Numbered from the stretch's first letter, positions 52,939 through 61,363 are shown. The stretch is 64,000 nucleotides of DNA from Streptomyces sp. TBY4 (GCF_024213195.1 NZ_JANAVF010000007.1:168044-232043), one strand, 5' to 3'. Notes: generated from the letters alone by a model not told the origin. Numbers and translations are program-made.

Positions 52939-53037
52939 GTCGATTCCTGTGTCGTGGGCCGGCGTACCGGCGCCCGGCCGCCGACACTCGGGGAAGCGCT
53001 GGAGCGCGCCGGTGAAGAGCAACCGGACGAATGCCTG

Positions 53038-53071
53038 GCGCGGGGCCCGGCCGGCGGTCAAGGCCCCGCGC
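53038..53071. terminator. Hairpin after NmrA gene
   Basis: GCGCGGGGCC pairs with GGCCCCGCGC around a 14-base loop just beyond the NmrA stop codon (53076). Confidence 0.7.
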
Positions 53072-53075
53072 GAGT

Positions 53076-53942
53076 TCAGTGGGATCGCAGCAGAGGGGCG
53101 AGTACGTCCTGGGGCGTGGTGGTGCCGTGTTCGATGGGCGCGTCGTCGTTGAAGGCGACGCGGCCGTTGGCGATGCCGGCGTACATCTCTGCGTAGAGTT
53201 CCGCGGCTTGCTGAGGGAAGCCCATCCCGGTGAAGGCTGCGGTTGCGTCTTCGGCGGGTGCGGGGGCGAGTGGTACCGGTTTGCCGAGGAGGTCGGACAG
53301 GGCGGAGGCGATGTCCTGCGGGGTGTACTGGACGGGGCCGGCGACGTGCCTGATCCGGTGGCCCTGGGCCGGGTTCAGGAGGGAGTCGGCGACGAAGGCG
53401 CCGATGTCGGCGGTCGCGATCGTGTCGATCGGGGTGTCGGGCGCCAGGAACGTCGGCAGCACACCGTGCTCTAGGACGACGGGCAGGACGGGGGCCCAGT
53501 TCTCCAGGAAGTACGCGGCCCGCACGAAGGTGAGGTTCCGGCCGACGGGCCTCAGCGCCTGCTCGCCCCAGTTGACCGTGACGATCGGGCCGGTGCCGGA
53601 GTCGTGCTGCGCGCCGACGGAGGAGAGGAGCACGGTGTGCTCCACTCCGCTGTCCTTCACAGCGGTGGCGAGCGAGGAGATGAGTTCCCGGCTCGCTTTC
53701 AGGTAGTCGGGGACGGAGAAGTTCGGCGGGACCATCAGGAAGGCGCCCACCGCTCCGGTCAGCAGTCTGGTGAGAGCGGGTGCGTCGGTCAGGTCCAGGA
53801 CCGCGGCCTCGGCACCCTCCTCACGCCACTGCCGGGCCTTCTCCTCGGAGCGGACGATGACGGTGACCGGCTTGCCGGCCTTGATGAGAGTGCGTGCGGC
53901 CGCCGATCCGACGTTGCCGGTGGCTCCTGCGATGACGTACAT
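53076..53942 (-). CDS. NmrA/SDR-type NAD(P)H-binding protein
   Basis: The 288-residue protein has MYVIAGATGNVGSAAARTLI (GxxGxxG), LLSSVGAQHDSGTGPI, RPVGRNLTFVRAAYFLENWA and a C-terminal AELYAEMYAGIANGR, as in NmrA-like oxidoreductases and redox sensors (QOR2/azoreductase-related). ATG 53942 follows AAGGAA. It is divergent from an HxlR regulator, a frequent pairing in which HxlR controls the reductase gene. Confidence 0.9.
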   Translation of the reverse strand: MYVIAGATGNVGSAAARTLIKAGKPVTVIVRSEEKARQWREEGAEAAVLDLTDAPALTRLLTGAVGAFLMVPPNFSVPDYLKASRELISSLATAVKDSGVEHTVLLSSVGAQHDSGTGPIVTVNWGEQALRPVGRNLTFVRAAYFLENWAPVLPVVLEHGVLPTFLAPDTPIDTIATADIGAFVADSLLNPAQGHRIRHVAGPVQYTPQDIASALSDLLGKPVPLAPAPAEDATAAFTGMGFPQQAAELYAEMYAGIANGRVAFNDDAPIEHGTTTPQDVLAPLLRSH

Positions 53943-54097
53943 GTCCGGTTCCTTGTCTGATTCTGCTGCGAGGGGATCGGGACTGAGTGAGGCCGGGGGC
54001 CGGGTCTTCCCCCGGAGGCATCGGCACGGCGGGAACTCCCGCGCCTCCCGGTGGTGCACGTTCAGTGACAACCGCCGTGCGCGGTCATGATTTCCGA

Positions 54098-54113
54098 AAG
54101 ATACGGATATCTT
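54098..54113. promoter_or_regulatory. Palindrome AAGATA-N4-TATCTT, likely HxlR operator
   Basis: Perfect arms AAGATA (54098-54103) and TATCTT (54108-54113) lie between the divergent NmrA and HxlR genes, just before the HxlR -10 TATAGT (54122-54127). HxlR proteins bind such AT-rich dyads in shared promoters. The site could repress both genes. Confidence 0.75.
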
Positions 54114-54121
54114 CAAAGTGC

Positions 54122-54127
54122 TATAGT
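54122..54127 (+). promoter_or_regulatory. Leaderless promoter -10 for HxlR gene
   Basis: TATAGT ends six bases before ATG 54134. No ribosome site is present. Confidence 0.65.
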
Positions 54128-54133
54128 TACCTG

Positions 54134-54532
54134 ATGGAAACCATCGAGGTCAGCGTCGTCGACCAGCTCGTACGCTGTGGCGATCTGAGCAACCCCGACT
54201 GTCCCAGCCGCGATGCTCTCGACTTGCTCGGCGGTAAATGGAGCGTGTTGATCATCCTGACGCTCGCGTCAGGCACTCACCGGTTCTCCGCACTGCGCGA
54301 CGCGATCGCGGGTATCACTCCCAAGGTCCTGACCGCCAACCTCCGCGCGTTCGAACGCGACGGCCTGGTGGAGCGAAAGGTGTACGCCGAGGTGCCGCCG
54401 CGCACCGAGTACAGCCTGACGCCGCTGGGGGCCAGTGTGATCGAGCCCTTCACCGTGATCCGGCACTGGGCGGAGACGCATGCGGCCGAGATCCACCGCA
54501 ATCGCACTGCCCACGACCGGGCGGCGGGCTGA
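54134..54532 (+). CDS. HxlR-family winged-helix regulator
   Basis: The 132-residue protein has the HxlR signature CGDLSNPDCPSRDALDLLGGKW, FSALRDAIAGITPKVLTANL and YSLTPLGASVIEPF. HxlR proteins are small redox- or aldehyde-sensing repressors; Cys residues near the N-terminus (RCGDLSNPDC) are typical sensing candidates. The gene is divergent from NmrA and probably controls it. Confidence 0.93.
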   Translation: METIEVSVVDQLVRCGDLSNPDCPSRDALDLLGGKWSVLIILTLASGTHRFSALRDAIAGITPKVLTANLRAFERDGLVERKVYAEVPPRTEYSLTPLGASVIEPFTVIRHWAETHAAEIHRNRTAHDRAAG

Positions 54533-54598
54533 CCTGCCCAATGCTCCTGAACCACGGGCACGGGATGAGTGGCGTCACGGTCCGCGGTTGGTTTCGGC

Positions 54599-54904
54599 TC
54601 AGCCTCCGTCCAGGGCGACTGTCTGGTACCGGTCCATGCTCATGGTGGCCGCGTCGATCACCGACATGAATCCCTGGGTGTTCGGGTCCGTGGCGAAGCG
54701 TGACATGGAGGCGTCGGCGTCCGCCGCGGTGCGCCAGTGGACCACGACGACGTACCCTCCTCCCTCGCCCGAGGCGAGTTCCCGACTGAGGAAACCGGGC
54801 TGCTTGACGATGTAGCCGGCTTCCAGGACACGGTTCTGCTCGATGAACTGTTCATGCGTCGCTCCTGACGCCAGGGCAACACGGGCGATCTCGATCACGC
54901 TCAT
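54599..54904 (-). CDS. ABM-domain (antibiotic biosynthesis monooxygenase-like) protein
   Basis: The 101-residue protein has VIEIARVALASGATHEQFI, VLEAGYIVKQPGFLSREL and YVVVVHWRTAADADAS, an ABM-type dimeric barrel. ATG 54904 follows AAAGGAAT. It lies 10 bp downstream of the GTP cyclohydrolase gene and so probably belonged to that operon. Substrate unknown. Confidence 0.85.
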   Translation of the reverse strand: MSVIEIARVALASGATHEQFIEQNRVLEAGYIVKQPGFLSRELASGEGGGYVVVVHWRTAADADASMSRFATDPNTQGFMSVIDAATMSMDRYQTVALDGG

Positions 54905-54914
54905 GGGATTCCTT

Positions 54915-55585
54915 TCATACGCCGACGCGGCTGCCGAGCATGTGACGCGCCGGTCGGGCGGGCCGGCCCGTCAGGGCGATGTCATGGCCGGTCTGTTCGA
55001 CCTTGGCCCACAGGTAGGCCTCATTGCTCTCGGTCACGAAGGCGCCGGTGGGTACCCGATCACGGACAGTGATTCCCAGCCGTCGCAACTGCCGTGCCTT
55101 GGCAGGGTTGTTGGACAGCAGGTCGAGGGTGTCGATGCCCAGCGCGGTCAGCATCTGGGCGGCGGCGGTGTAGTCCCGGCCGTCCTCGGGCAGGCCGAGG
55201 GCGGAGTTGGCGGCGTAGGTGTCCAGGCCGCCGTCCTGCAGAGCGTAAGCGTCGAGCTTGTTGTAGAGGCCGATGCCACGCCCTTCCTGGCGCAGATACA
55301 GCAGAACGCCGCCGACAGCGGAGATCCGTTCGAGCGCCTCCTCCAGCTGGGGGCGCAGTCGCAGCGGGCGGAGCCGAAGACATCGCCGGTCAGACACTCG
55401 GAGTGCAACCGCACCAGCGGGACCCGGGTGGCCGGCGGGGTCCCCAGCACGAGCGCGACGTGCTCCGCGCCGTCGGCCAGGCCGTGGAAGGTGACCGCCT
55501 CGGCGGTGAGGGTGAAGCCGTCGCTGAGACGGCAGGGAATGGGTACCCGGGTACGCTCCGTCGCTCCGGCGAAGGTGGGCCGCAT
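54915..55585 (-). pseudogene. ribA: GTP cyclohydrolase II (ribA) with one-base frameshift
   Basis: The N-terminal half from ATG 55585 ends in SECLTGDVFGSARCDC, which holds the three zinc cysteines, and the C-terminal half continues in another frame with PQLEEALERISAVGGVLLYL, RQEGRGIGLYNKLDAYALQD and NNPAKARQLRRLGI. Restoring one base at about 55,350-55,356 (the GGC of the CGPQL motif) gives a full enzyme of about 220 residues that opens GTP to a pyrimidine precursor of riboflavin. It is probably inactive unless the base is a sequencing error. Confidence 0.88.
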
Positions 55586-55635
55586 GGAAGTCTTCCGATC
55601 ATCCGGTCAGTAGTGAGGGGTCTGGTAGGCCGGCG

Positions 55636-56110
55636 TCAGAGGGTGGTGACGACGTCGTCGTAGTCCAGGCGGGGCAGGCGAGGGAACCAGGCGTTCTCGC
55701 CGGGGTGGCCGATGTTGACCACGACCATCGCCTGGTGCTCGCGGTCGGGGAAGAACTTCTTCGACACGCCGTCCGCGTCGAAGCCGGTCATCGGTCCCGC
55801 GGCCAGTCCGGCGGCCCGCCCGCCGACGATGAAGTAGGCGATCTGCAGTGCCGTGTTCAGGCGGGCGGGCTCGACGCGAGCCCCGGCGTCGCCTTCGAAC
55901 ATGTCGCGGGCGCCGGGGAAGTGCGGGAACAGCCTGGGCAGCTCGTCGTGGAAGCGGGTGTCGGCAGCCAGGACCGCGACGAGGGGGGGCAGTCGCCGTC
56001 TTCTTCCGGTTTCCCTCGGCCAGGTACGGGACCAGGCGCGAGCGGGACTCGTCGGAGCGCAGCAGCACGACCCGCAGCGGGCTCTGCAGTGAGCGGGTCC
56101 AGCAGGTATA
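55636..56110 (-). pseudogene. Nitroreductase (RutE-like), truncated and frameshifted
   Basis: The gene begins in the composite frame at SPLRVVLLRSDESRSRLVPY without a start of its own. An extra base in a G7 run (55,983-55,989) shifts it, after which DMFEGDAGARVEPARLN, GLAAGPMTGFDADGVSKKFF and AWFPRLPRLDYDDVVTTL follow. The latter match the C-terminus of malonic semialdehyde reductase-like nitroreductases. The N-terminal FMN-binding strands are missing. It lies between a MarR remnant and ribA. Confidence 0.8.
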
Positions 56111-56485
56111 GGTGCAGCCGGGGCGCGCGTGCATGGTCAGAGCGGCGAACAGCTTCTCCTCGCCCAGATCGGTGACGGCCACCCGTACGGCCCGCCGGTC
56201 CTCCGGGTCGGACGTACGGGCCAGCAGACCGTCCCGCTCCATGCGGTCCACGAAACGCGTGAAGCCGCCGGAGCTGAACGTCATCTCCTCGGCCAGCACG
56301 CTCATCCGGGCAGTCCCGCCCGGGTGGCGGGAGAGTCGCAGCAGCACCTCGAACTGTTCCGAGCTCAGCCCGACCTCCGCGATGTCTCGCACCGCCCTGG
56401 CCTTGACCACGTATCCCGCACGCAACAGCAGGCCCAGCAGCACGACCGCGTCGTCATCGAGCAGCCCGTCGAATCGATCACTCAT
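56110..56485 (-). pseudogene. MarR-family regulator truncated and fused to nitroreductase
   Basis: From ATG 56485 the first 119 or so residues are MarR-like: LSSEQFEVLLRLSRHPGGTA, MSVLAEEMTFSSGGFTRFV, DRMERDGLLARTSDPEDRRA. The last dimerisation helix is replaced at about residue 120-133 by the middle of a nitroreductase. The fusion is in frame, so a deletion joined the two genes. A shortened regulator without its C-terminal helix would probably not dimerise properly. Confidence 0.7.
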
Positions 56486-56641
56486 ACCGGCCATGCTCAC
56501 ACGTGCGTCGGCCGAGATCCCGGCACGGCCACCGCTCCAAAACGTCCGGCACCCGGCTGCGCCGCGCCACGGATTCGCGGGCGGGCCGGCCGCATGGGAG
56601 TGGCGGCCGGCCGCGCTCCCCGCGGGGCGCACCCCGCGGCG

Positions 56642-57180
56642 GGTCAGCCGACGAACGACTTGACCTGACCGTAGGCGGTGCTGCCGGAGCGCAGTTCGCC
56701 GTGGCTGATGCAGGCGGTTTGCTGTTGCTCGCGCCGGAGAGCGCGACGCTGGTGTCCGGCTTGATCACGGAGTCGCAGGGCCACCATCACGTGGCGTACC
56801 GGGAGGCGCCGGGGGGCTCATCGCCGGAGTTGAGGGCGCCCAGGAAACTGGAGCCGGGGCGCATCTCGGTGCAGGAGGCGCACCCCCAGAAGTACGCGGT
56901 GTCCGTTCCGTGGTTCGGCCCGCCGAGGGAGATCCAGGCGTCCGCCTTCGCGTCTCCGCCGAGATTCTTCGTGTAGTAGCGGGACGGCAGGGCACCCATG
57001 GAGTGCGTCACCACATCGACCTCGGACGCTCCCGTTGCGGCGAGGACACGGTCGATCTCCTGGGACAGCTGCGAGGCGGTGGTGGCGTTGGGCTGGCTGG
57101 TATTGTAGGTCCACTGGCCGGGGGCGTCGATGGGCTCCCAGCCGACCCCCTCATCAGCCCACGCCCGGACCCGTCGGGGT
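56642..57180 (-). pseudogene. Lipase (alpha/beta hydrolase) remnant
   Basis: The minus strand encodes QWTYNTSQPNATTASQLSQE, VDVVTHSMGALPSRYYTKNL (THSMG nucleophile) and ISLGGPNHGTDTAYFWGC, as in secreted class I/2 lipases. An in-frame TGA then interrupts after GASRYAT, and a frameshift precedes the end QTACISHGELRSGSTAYG. The N-terminus and signal peptide are lost. It is clearly non-functional. Confidence 0.85.
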
Positions 57181-57299
57181 GCCGACCGCCGACGACGTTG
57201 CCTGACCACGGGGGATCCACCGGACGGCGTCCGACCAGCACCCGCGCGCCGGGGCGCCGACACGGGGGCGAGCATCATCAGAGGTTCACCGCCTTCGCC

Positions 57300-58091
57300 T
57301 CAGAACTTTCCGCTGTTCCCTGCCTCGGCGGGAGAGGGAATCGGCTCGGCGTTGTCCCAGTGCTCCACGATCAGGCCGTCCTTCAGTCGGAAGATGTCGA
57401 ACACCGTCATGGGCGTGCCCGCCCAGTCGACCTCGCTGAGGGTGACGACGAAGTTCCCCTGGCCGATGAGTCGATGCACCTTGGTGTACGTGAGCGACTG
57501 CCCCTTCACCGCCAGGTCGGCGGCGAAGGCCCCGAAGCCCTCGATCCCATCGGCCACTTCCGGGTTGTGCTGCACATAGCGATTCCGTGAGATGAACTCG
57601 GCGATGCGGTGGGTCTGTCCGCCTTGCAGCACATCGGTGATGAACGCCGCGACCCGCTGCTTGTTCTCCTCCGTCCGCCCCAGGTCGGTGATCTCGGTGG
57701 CGCCGTCCGTCTGGGTGTGACCCGACGGGCTGGTCCGCCCGCCGGCCGCGATCGTGTCCCAGTGCTCGACGATCCGGTCGTTCTCGTCGGTGTCGAACAG
57801 GTCTGCAGTGACCCACCGCGTCGTCCCTCCGAGTGTCTGTTCCACGTGGAGGAAGACGCACGGGCCGTCCTGGATCGCCCGCACGACCTCGATCTTCCGG
57901 TCAGGGTTGCGTGTGAGGAACGGTTCGAAGAACGCGAGGAAGCCTTCCTTGCCGTCGGCGACGCCCGTGCTGTGCTGCGTGTAGCGGTCGCCGACGTACC
58001 GGTCGAGGGCCTCGCGCGCGTTGCCGTCGCGGATCCCGTCGAGGTAGAGCCCCACAGCGTTGTCCAGTTTGGCTGTCATGCGCGTCATCAT
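57300..58091 (-). CDS. Double SnoaL-like (NTF2-fold) protein
   Basis: The 263-residue protein holds two NTF2-like repeats: DALDRYVGDRYTQHSTGVAD (first) and RIAEFISRNRYVQHNPEVAD (second), each followed by a GxxGFxxF segment. SnoaL-like proteins catalyse aldol-type cyclisation or act as polyketide-tailoring isomerases, and fused doubles are less common. ATG 58091 or 58079 may start it; no ribosome site is seen. No polyketide genes are nearby. Confidence 0.82.
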   Translation of the reverse strand: MMTRMTAKLDNAVGLYLDGIRDGNAREALDRYVGDRYTQHSTGVADGKEGFLAFFEPFLTRNPDRKIEVVRAIQDGPCVFLHVEQTLGGTTRWVTADLFDTDENDRIVEHWDTIAAGGRTSPSGHTQTDGATEITDLGRTEENKQRVAAFITDVLQGGQTHRIAEFISRNRYVQHNPEVADGIEGFGAFAADLAVKGQSLTYTKVHRLIGQGNFVVTLSEVDWAGTPMTVFDIFRLKDGLIVEHWDNAEPIPSPAEAGNSGKF

Positions 58092-58194
58092 GAAGGCCGT
58101 GTCGCACCCCGCGCGGCCACGACGCGGACCGCGCGGAACGGTGCGCCGTACCGGTGGCGGCGCCGTGGTCGCGACGGCAGCGAAGGGTCTGGTG

Positions 58195-58217
58195 TGAAGC
58201 AGCGAATCAATCCTTCA
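58195..58217. promoter_or_regulatory. Operator of truncated TetR module (one mismatch)
   Basis: TGAAGCA (58195-58201), nine bases, TCCTTCA (58211-58217) correspond to the perfect site at 51663-51685. It lies 9 bp before the start of the truncated TetR copy. Confidence 0.75.
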
Positions 58218-58226
58218 ATTCTTCCC

Positions 58227-58730
58227 ATGCCCTACCGACGACCCCCCGCTGTGCAGGCCCGTCTCGACGCACGTCAAGAGCTGGTACTGGAGGCCGCGAT
58301 CCGGCTGCTGTCCCGGGAGGGCTACGCCGGCTGCTCGGTCGCCGCCATCGCCGCGGAGGCCGGGATCTCCGGAACGGCGGCGCAGCGCGTGGCCGCTGCC
58401 ACGGAGGTCGTCGCCACCCGCGCGCTGCACGCCCCGCGCCGGGCCTTCGCCCTGCTCGCGGAGCCCGCCGACCCAGCCGTCGACACCGAACGGCTCGTCT
58501 TCCGGCGGGCGTTCCGCGACGTGTACGCGCGGGCTATCGCCGCCGGTGTGGCGGCGGGGGAGCTGCCCCCGCAGTCACCCGAGCTGACCGCGGCGGCACT
58601 CGTCGGAGCCATTGACGAGGCCCTCGTCGGCCCGCTCGCCGACGGTGACGCCGCTTCGGGGGGCGTCGTCTCCGCCCTGATCACTTTCACCCTGCGCGCC
58701 CTTGGAGGACACGTTGTCGCAGACGCATGA
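58227..58730 (+). pseudogene. TetR copy lacking recognition helix (in-frame deletion)
   Basis: The 167-residue reading frame matches the TetR regulator at 51.0-51.7 kb (the first 16 residues, MPYRRPPAVQARLDAR, are identical), but residues equivalent to 49-85 are deleted in frame, joining EAGIS to GTAAQRV. The recognition helix and following segment are lost, so the protein should not bind DNA. It may be expressed, since start and frame are intact. Confidence 0.88.
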
Positions 58731-59213
58731 GGTCATCAACCAGGTCCCGCCGCACCACGGTTATGACGCCGCCGCCGACCCGGCACTCGTCGAGGGGCTG
58801 CGCCGCGAGGGTGCCGACTGGGCCACCGGCGAACTGCACGAGCTCGGCATCCTCGCCGGCTCCGAGCAGGCCGCCGAATGGGGCCGCCTCGTCAACGACA
58901 GCCCGCCCGTTCTGCGCATCAACGACCGTTACGGCCACCGCGTCGACGAGGTCGAGTTCCACCCGCACTGGCACGAGCTGATGAGCATCGCCGTCGGCAG
59001 CGGACTGCACGCCACCCCGTGGCAGGAGCCCCGGCCCGGCGCCCACGTCGCCCGCGCCGCGAAGTTCTACGTCTGGGGCCAGGTCGAGGCCGGCCACACC
59101 TGCTCCGCCTCCATGACCTACGCCGCCGTCCCGGCCCTGCGCACCACGCCCAGCCTCGCCGAATGGCTGGAACCTCTGCTCGCATCCCGGACGTACGACT
59201 TCGGCCTCCGCGC
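58714..59213 (+). pseudogene. Truncated acyl-CoA dehydrogenase copy
   Basis: From TTG 58714, LSQTHEVINQVPPHHGYDAA through RTYDFGLR matches the first 170 residues of the dehydrogenase at 49.4-51.1 kb, clearly the same family and close. At about 59,213 homology stops, and the frame continues with unrelated sequence to 59,424. The FAD site is incomplete. It overlaps the truncated TetR, just as in the intact operon. Confidence 0.87.
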
Positions 59214-59423
59214 ACCGCGTGCCGCGGCCTGCAACACCGACGAGGTTTCCCAGGTCAAGACCCGGTGGCCTCATCGGCTGAACACCCTTCCTGCCTACGC
59301 GATGGGGTCGGCGGGCCCCCACCGCGTACGCGTCCCCGCTCCGTTCGGCATCCCGGCAAGCCGGGTGCGGCGCCGGGCACAGCCGGCCGCCTCAGGTGCG
59401 GCCCTCCGTCGGCGTAGACAGTG

Positions 59424-59443
59424 AGTTGAACTCAACTTAGCAT
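59424..59443 (+). promoter_or_regulatory. Palindrome and -10 for TetR gene
   Basis: AGTTGA-AC-TCAACT (59424-59437) is a perfect 14-bp dyad directly next to TAGCAT (59438-59443), which lies seven bases before ATG 59451. It probably serves autoregulation by this TetR. Confidence 0.7.
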
Positions 59444-59450
59444 CGTGCTC

Positions 59451-60050
59451 ATGGCATCTGACAAGAGGTCCCGAGGGTCGGCCGCTCGTGCCGGGCTGCT
59501 GCGGGCCGCCGCCCAGGAACTCGCCGCGACCGGCCATCTAGAGGTGGCCGCCGTCGCCCACAGGGCCGGAGTCAGCGTCGGCCTGCCCTACCGCTATTTC
59601 GGCACCCGCAGCGGTCTGCTCATCGCAGTGGCGGAGGACTTCCACCAACGCCTCTGCCAGGCCAGTGCGTTGCGCACCTACGACGCGCCCACATGGGCCG
59701 CGCGCGAACGATCGCGCGTCCGCGACTGGATCGCCTTCCTGTACGCCGAGCCGCTGGCGCCGTTGATGCTCGCCGGCCCGGTGGGCGACGGCGAGGTCGC
59801 CGCCGCGCACACCCGGCTGCTCTCCCGACTGGTCGACCTGGGCGCGGCCAACATCGCCCACGGTCAGGCCACCGGCGAACTGGAACCCGACCGGGACCCC
59901 GAGCTGACCGCTGCGGGTGTCCTCGGCGGCATCCACGCGATGGCCACCGTCGCCCTGGCCCGCACCCCGACACCGCCCGCCGACCTGGTCACCGACCAGG
60001 TGTGGGCCTTCACCCGCAGGGCCGTCGGCCTGCGCGACCGAAAGGACTGA
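59451..60050 (+). CDS. TetR-family regulator
   Basis: The 199-residue TetR protein has ELAATGHLEVAAVAHRAGVS, VGLPYRYFGTRSGLLIAVAE and a helical C-terminal domain. The leaderless-type start at 59451 is next to a perfect dyad, as expected for an autoregulated TetR. The PhyH-like gene begins 6 bp after it, so both are probably in one operon and the regulator may control the dioxygenase. Confidence 0.9.
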   Translation: MASDKRSRGSAARAGLLRAAAQELAATGHLEVAAVAHRAGVSVGLPYRYFGTRSGLLIAVAEDFHQRLCQASALRTYDAPTWAARERSRVRDWIAFLYAEPLAPLMLAGPVGDGEVAAAHTRLLSRLVDLGAANIAHGQATGELEPDRDPELTAAGVLGGIHAMATVALARTPTPPADLVTDQVWAFTRRAVGLRDRKD

Positions 60051-60055
60051 GCACC

Positions 60056-60955
60056 ATGCCCGCCACCTCCCGCGAACACCCGCAGCCGGCCGTCACCGTC
60101 CTTGACGACCTCGCAGGCGACCTGGCCCGCCGTTACAAGGCCGCCCCGAGCAGCGGCGCCGCAGTCGACCCTGCCGTCACCGACGCAGACCTGGCCGCCG
60201 TCCAAGAGCACGGGTACGTGATCTGGGAGGGCCTGCTCGACCGGCGCCAGTGCGAACGCATCCATGCCGAGGTCGCGCCCCTGCTCGACCGCACCGGTCG
60301 CAACATCTTCGAAGGCCACCGCACCCAGCGCCTCTACAGCGTCCTCAACAAGACGCGCGTCTGCGATCGGCTCGTCGACCACCCGCGCGTCCTGGCCCTC
60401 CTCGACCGGCTGCTGATGCCCAACTACCTGCTCTCCCAGCTCCAGGTGATCAACATCCAGCCCGGCGAGGACGGCCAGCTCCTTCACCACGACGACGCGT
60501 TCTACCCGATCCCCCGTCCGCGTCCAGCCCTTGCAGCGGCCACCATCTGGGCCATCGATCCCTTCACGTGCGACAACGGCGCCACCATGGTCCTTCCGGG
60601 CAGCCACCGCTGGGGCGAGGGGCGCCGCCCCACCGACACCGACCCGCGGGTGCCCGCGACCATGCCCGCAGGTTCCTGCGTGTTCTTCCTCGGCACGCTG
60701 TGGCACGGCGGCGGAGCCAACCGCTCGGACCGCGATCGACTCGCCGTCACCGCCCAGTACTGCGAGCCCTGGCTACGTCCCCAGGAGGCCTACACCCTCT
60801 CCACCAGTCGCGACACCGCTCAGACCGTCTCCGAGGACATCCGGCGCATGCTCGGCTACAGCATCCACCCGCCCTTCGTCGGCGCCACCAACGGAATGCA
60901 CCCCAAACGGCTCCTCGAAACGGAAGCGTCACGAACACCGGACCCGACAGCGTGA
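60056..60955 (+). CDS. Phytanoyl-CoA dioxygenase-like Fe(II)/2-oxoglutarate oxygenase
   Basis: The 299-residue protein has LLHHDDAFYPIPRPRP (His and Asp of the metal triad), ATIWAIDPFTCDNGATMVLP, GTLWHGGGANRSDRDRLAVT (distal His, and Arg for 2-oxoglutarate) and AQYCEPWLRPQEAY. This is the PhyH pattern. Such enzymes hydroxylate diverse small molecules. It follows a TetR gene; the substrate is unknown. Confidence 0.9.
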   Translation: MPATSREHPQPAVTVLDDLAGDLARRYKAAPSSGAAVDPAVTDADLAAVQEHGYVIWEGLLDRRQCERIHAEVAPLLDRTGRNIFEGHRTQRLYSVLNKTRVCDRLVDHPRVLALLDRLLMPNYLLSQLQVINIQPGEDGQLLHHDDAFYPIPRPRPALAAATIWAIDPFTCDNGATMVLPGSHRWGEGRRPTDTDPRVPATMPAGSCVFFLGTLWHGGGANRSDRDRLAVTAQYCEPWLRPQEAYTLSTSRDTAQTVSEDIRRMLGYSIHPPFVGATNGMHPKRLLETEASRTPDPTA

Positions 60956-60962
60956 GCCGGTC

Positions 60963-61274
60963 AGCCGCGTCCCCGTCGCGGGCGCGGAGATCGACCTGCC
61001 GTCCTGGCGGACCTTCGCCGCCACCCGTGGCGACCACCGGCTCACCATGGCCGGGCTCAGCCCGGACCTGTGGGCGATCGGCCACAGCACCACGACGGCC
61101 GCCGTCATCCAGCAGGACGGCACGATCCTCGCCGAAGCCCCCGACTCACCGTCCCTGACCGTCCTGCTCGACTGGCTGAAACAGTGGGAAGAAGCCGGGT
61201 CCCCTGCCCCCGCCACCTACACCCCTGCCCTGGTCCGCACCGGCGACGGCTGGGACCTGAGGCTCTCCCGGTAG
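60963..61274 (+). pseudogene. C-terminal fragment of an unrecognised protein
   Basis: The frame includes AGAEIDLPSWRTFAATRG, LTMAGLSPDLWAIGHSTTTA and LTVLLDWLKQWEEAGSPAPA, with good codon bias, but has no ATG, GTG or ribosome site near its start and overlaps the end of the PhyH gene's region. It looks like the 3' part of a gene cut off by rearrangement. No domain is recognised. Confidence 0.5.
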
Positions 61275-61289
61275 CCCTGCCGCTCACGC

Positions 61290-61325
61290 ATGATGCCCGG
61301 AACGCTGAAGCGTTCCGGGCATCAT
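61290..61325. terminator. Perfect 16-bp hairpin
   Basis: ATGATGCCCGGAACGC (61290-61305) pairs with its exact complement at 61310-61325 around TGAA. It closes the PhyH region. Confidence 0.9.
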
Positions 61326-61363
61326 CGTCTGTGCGGGCTGACCACGGTCAAGCCGGGCCGCGG

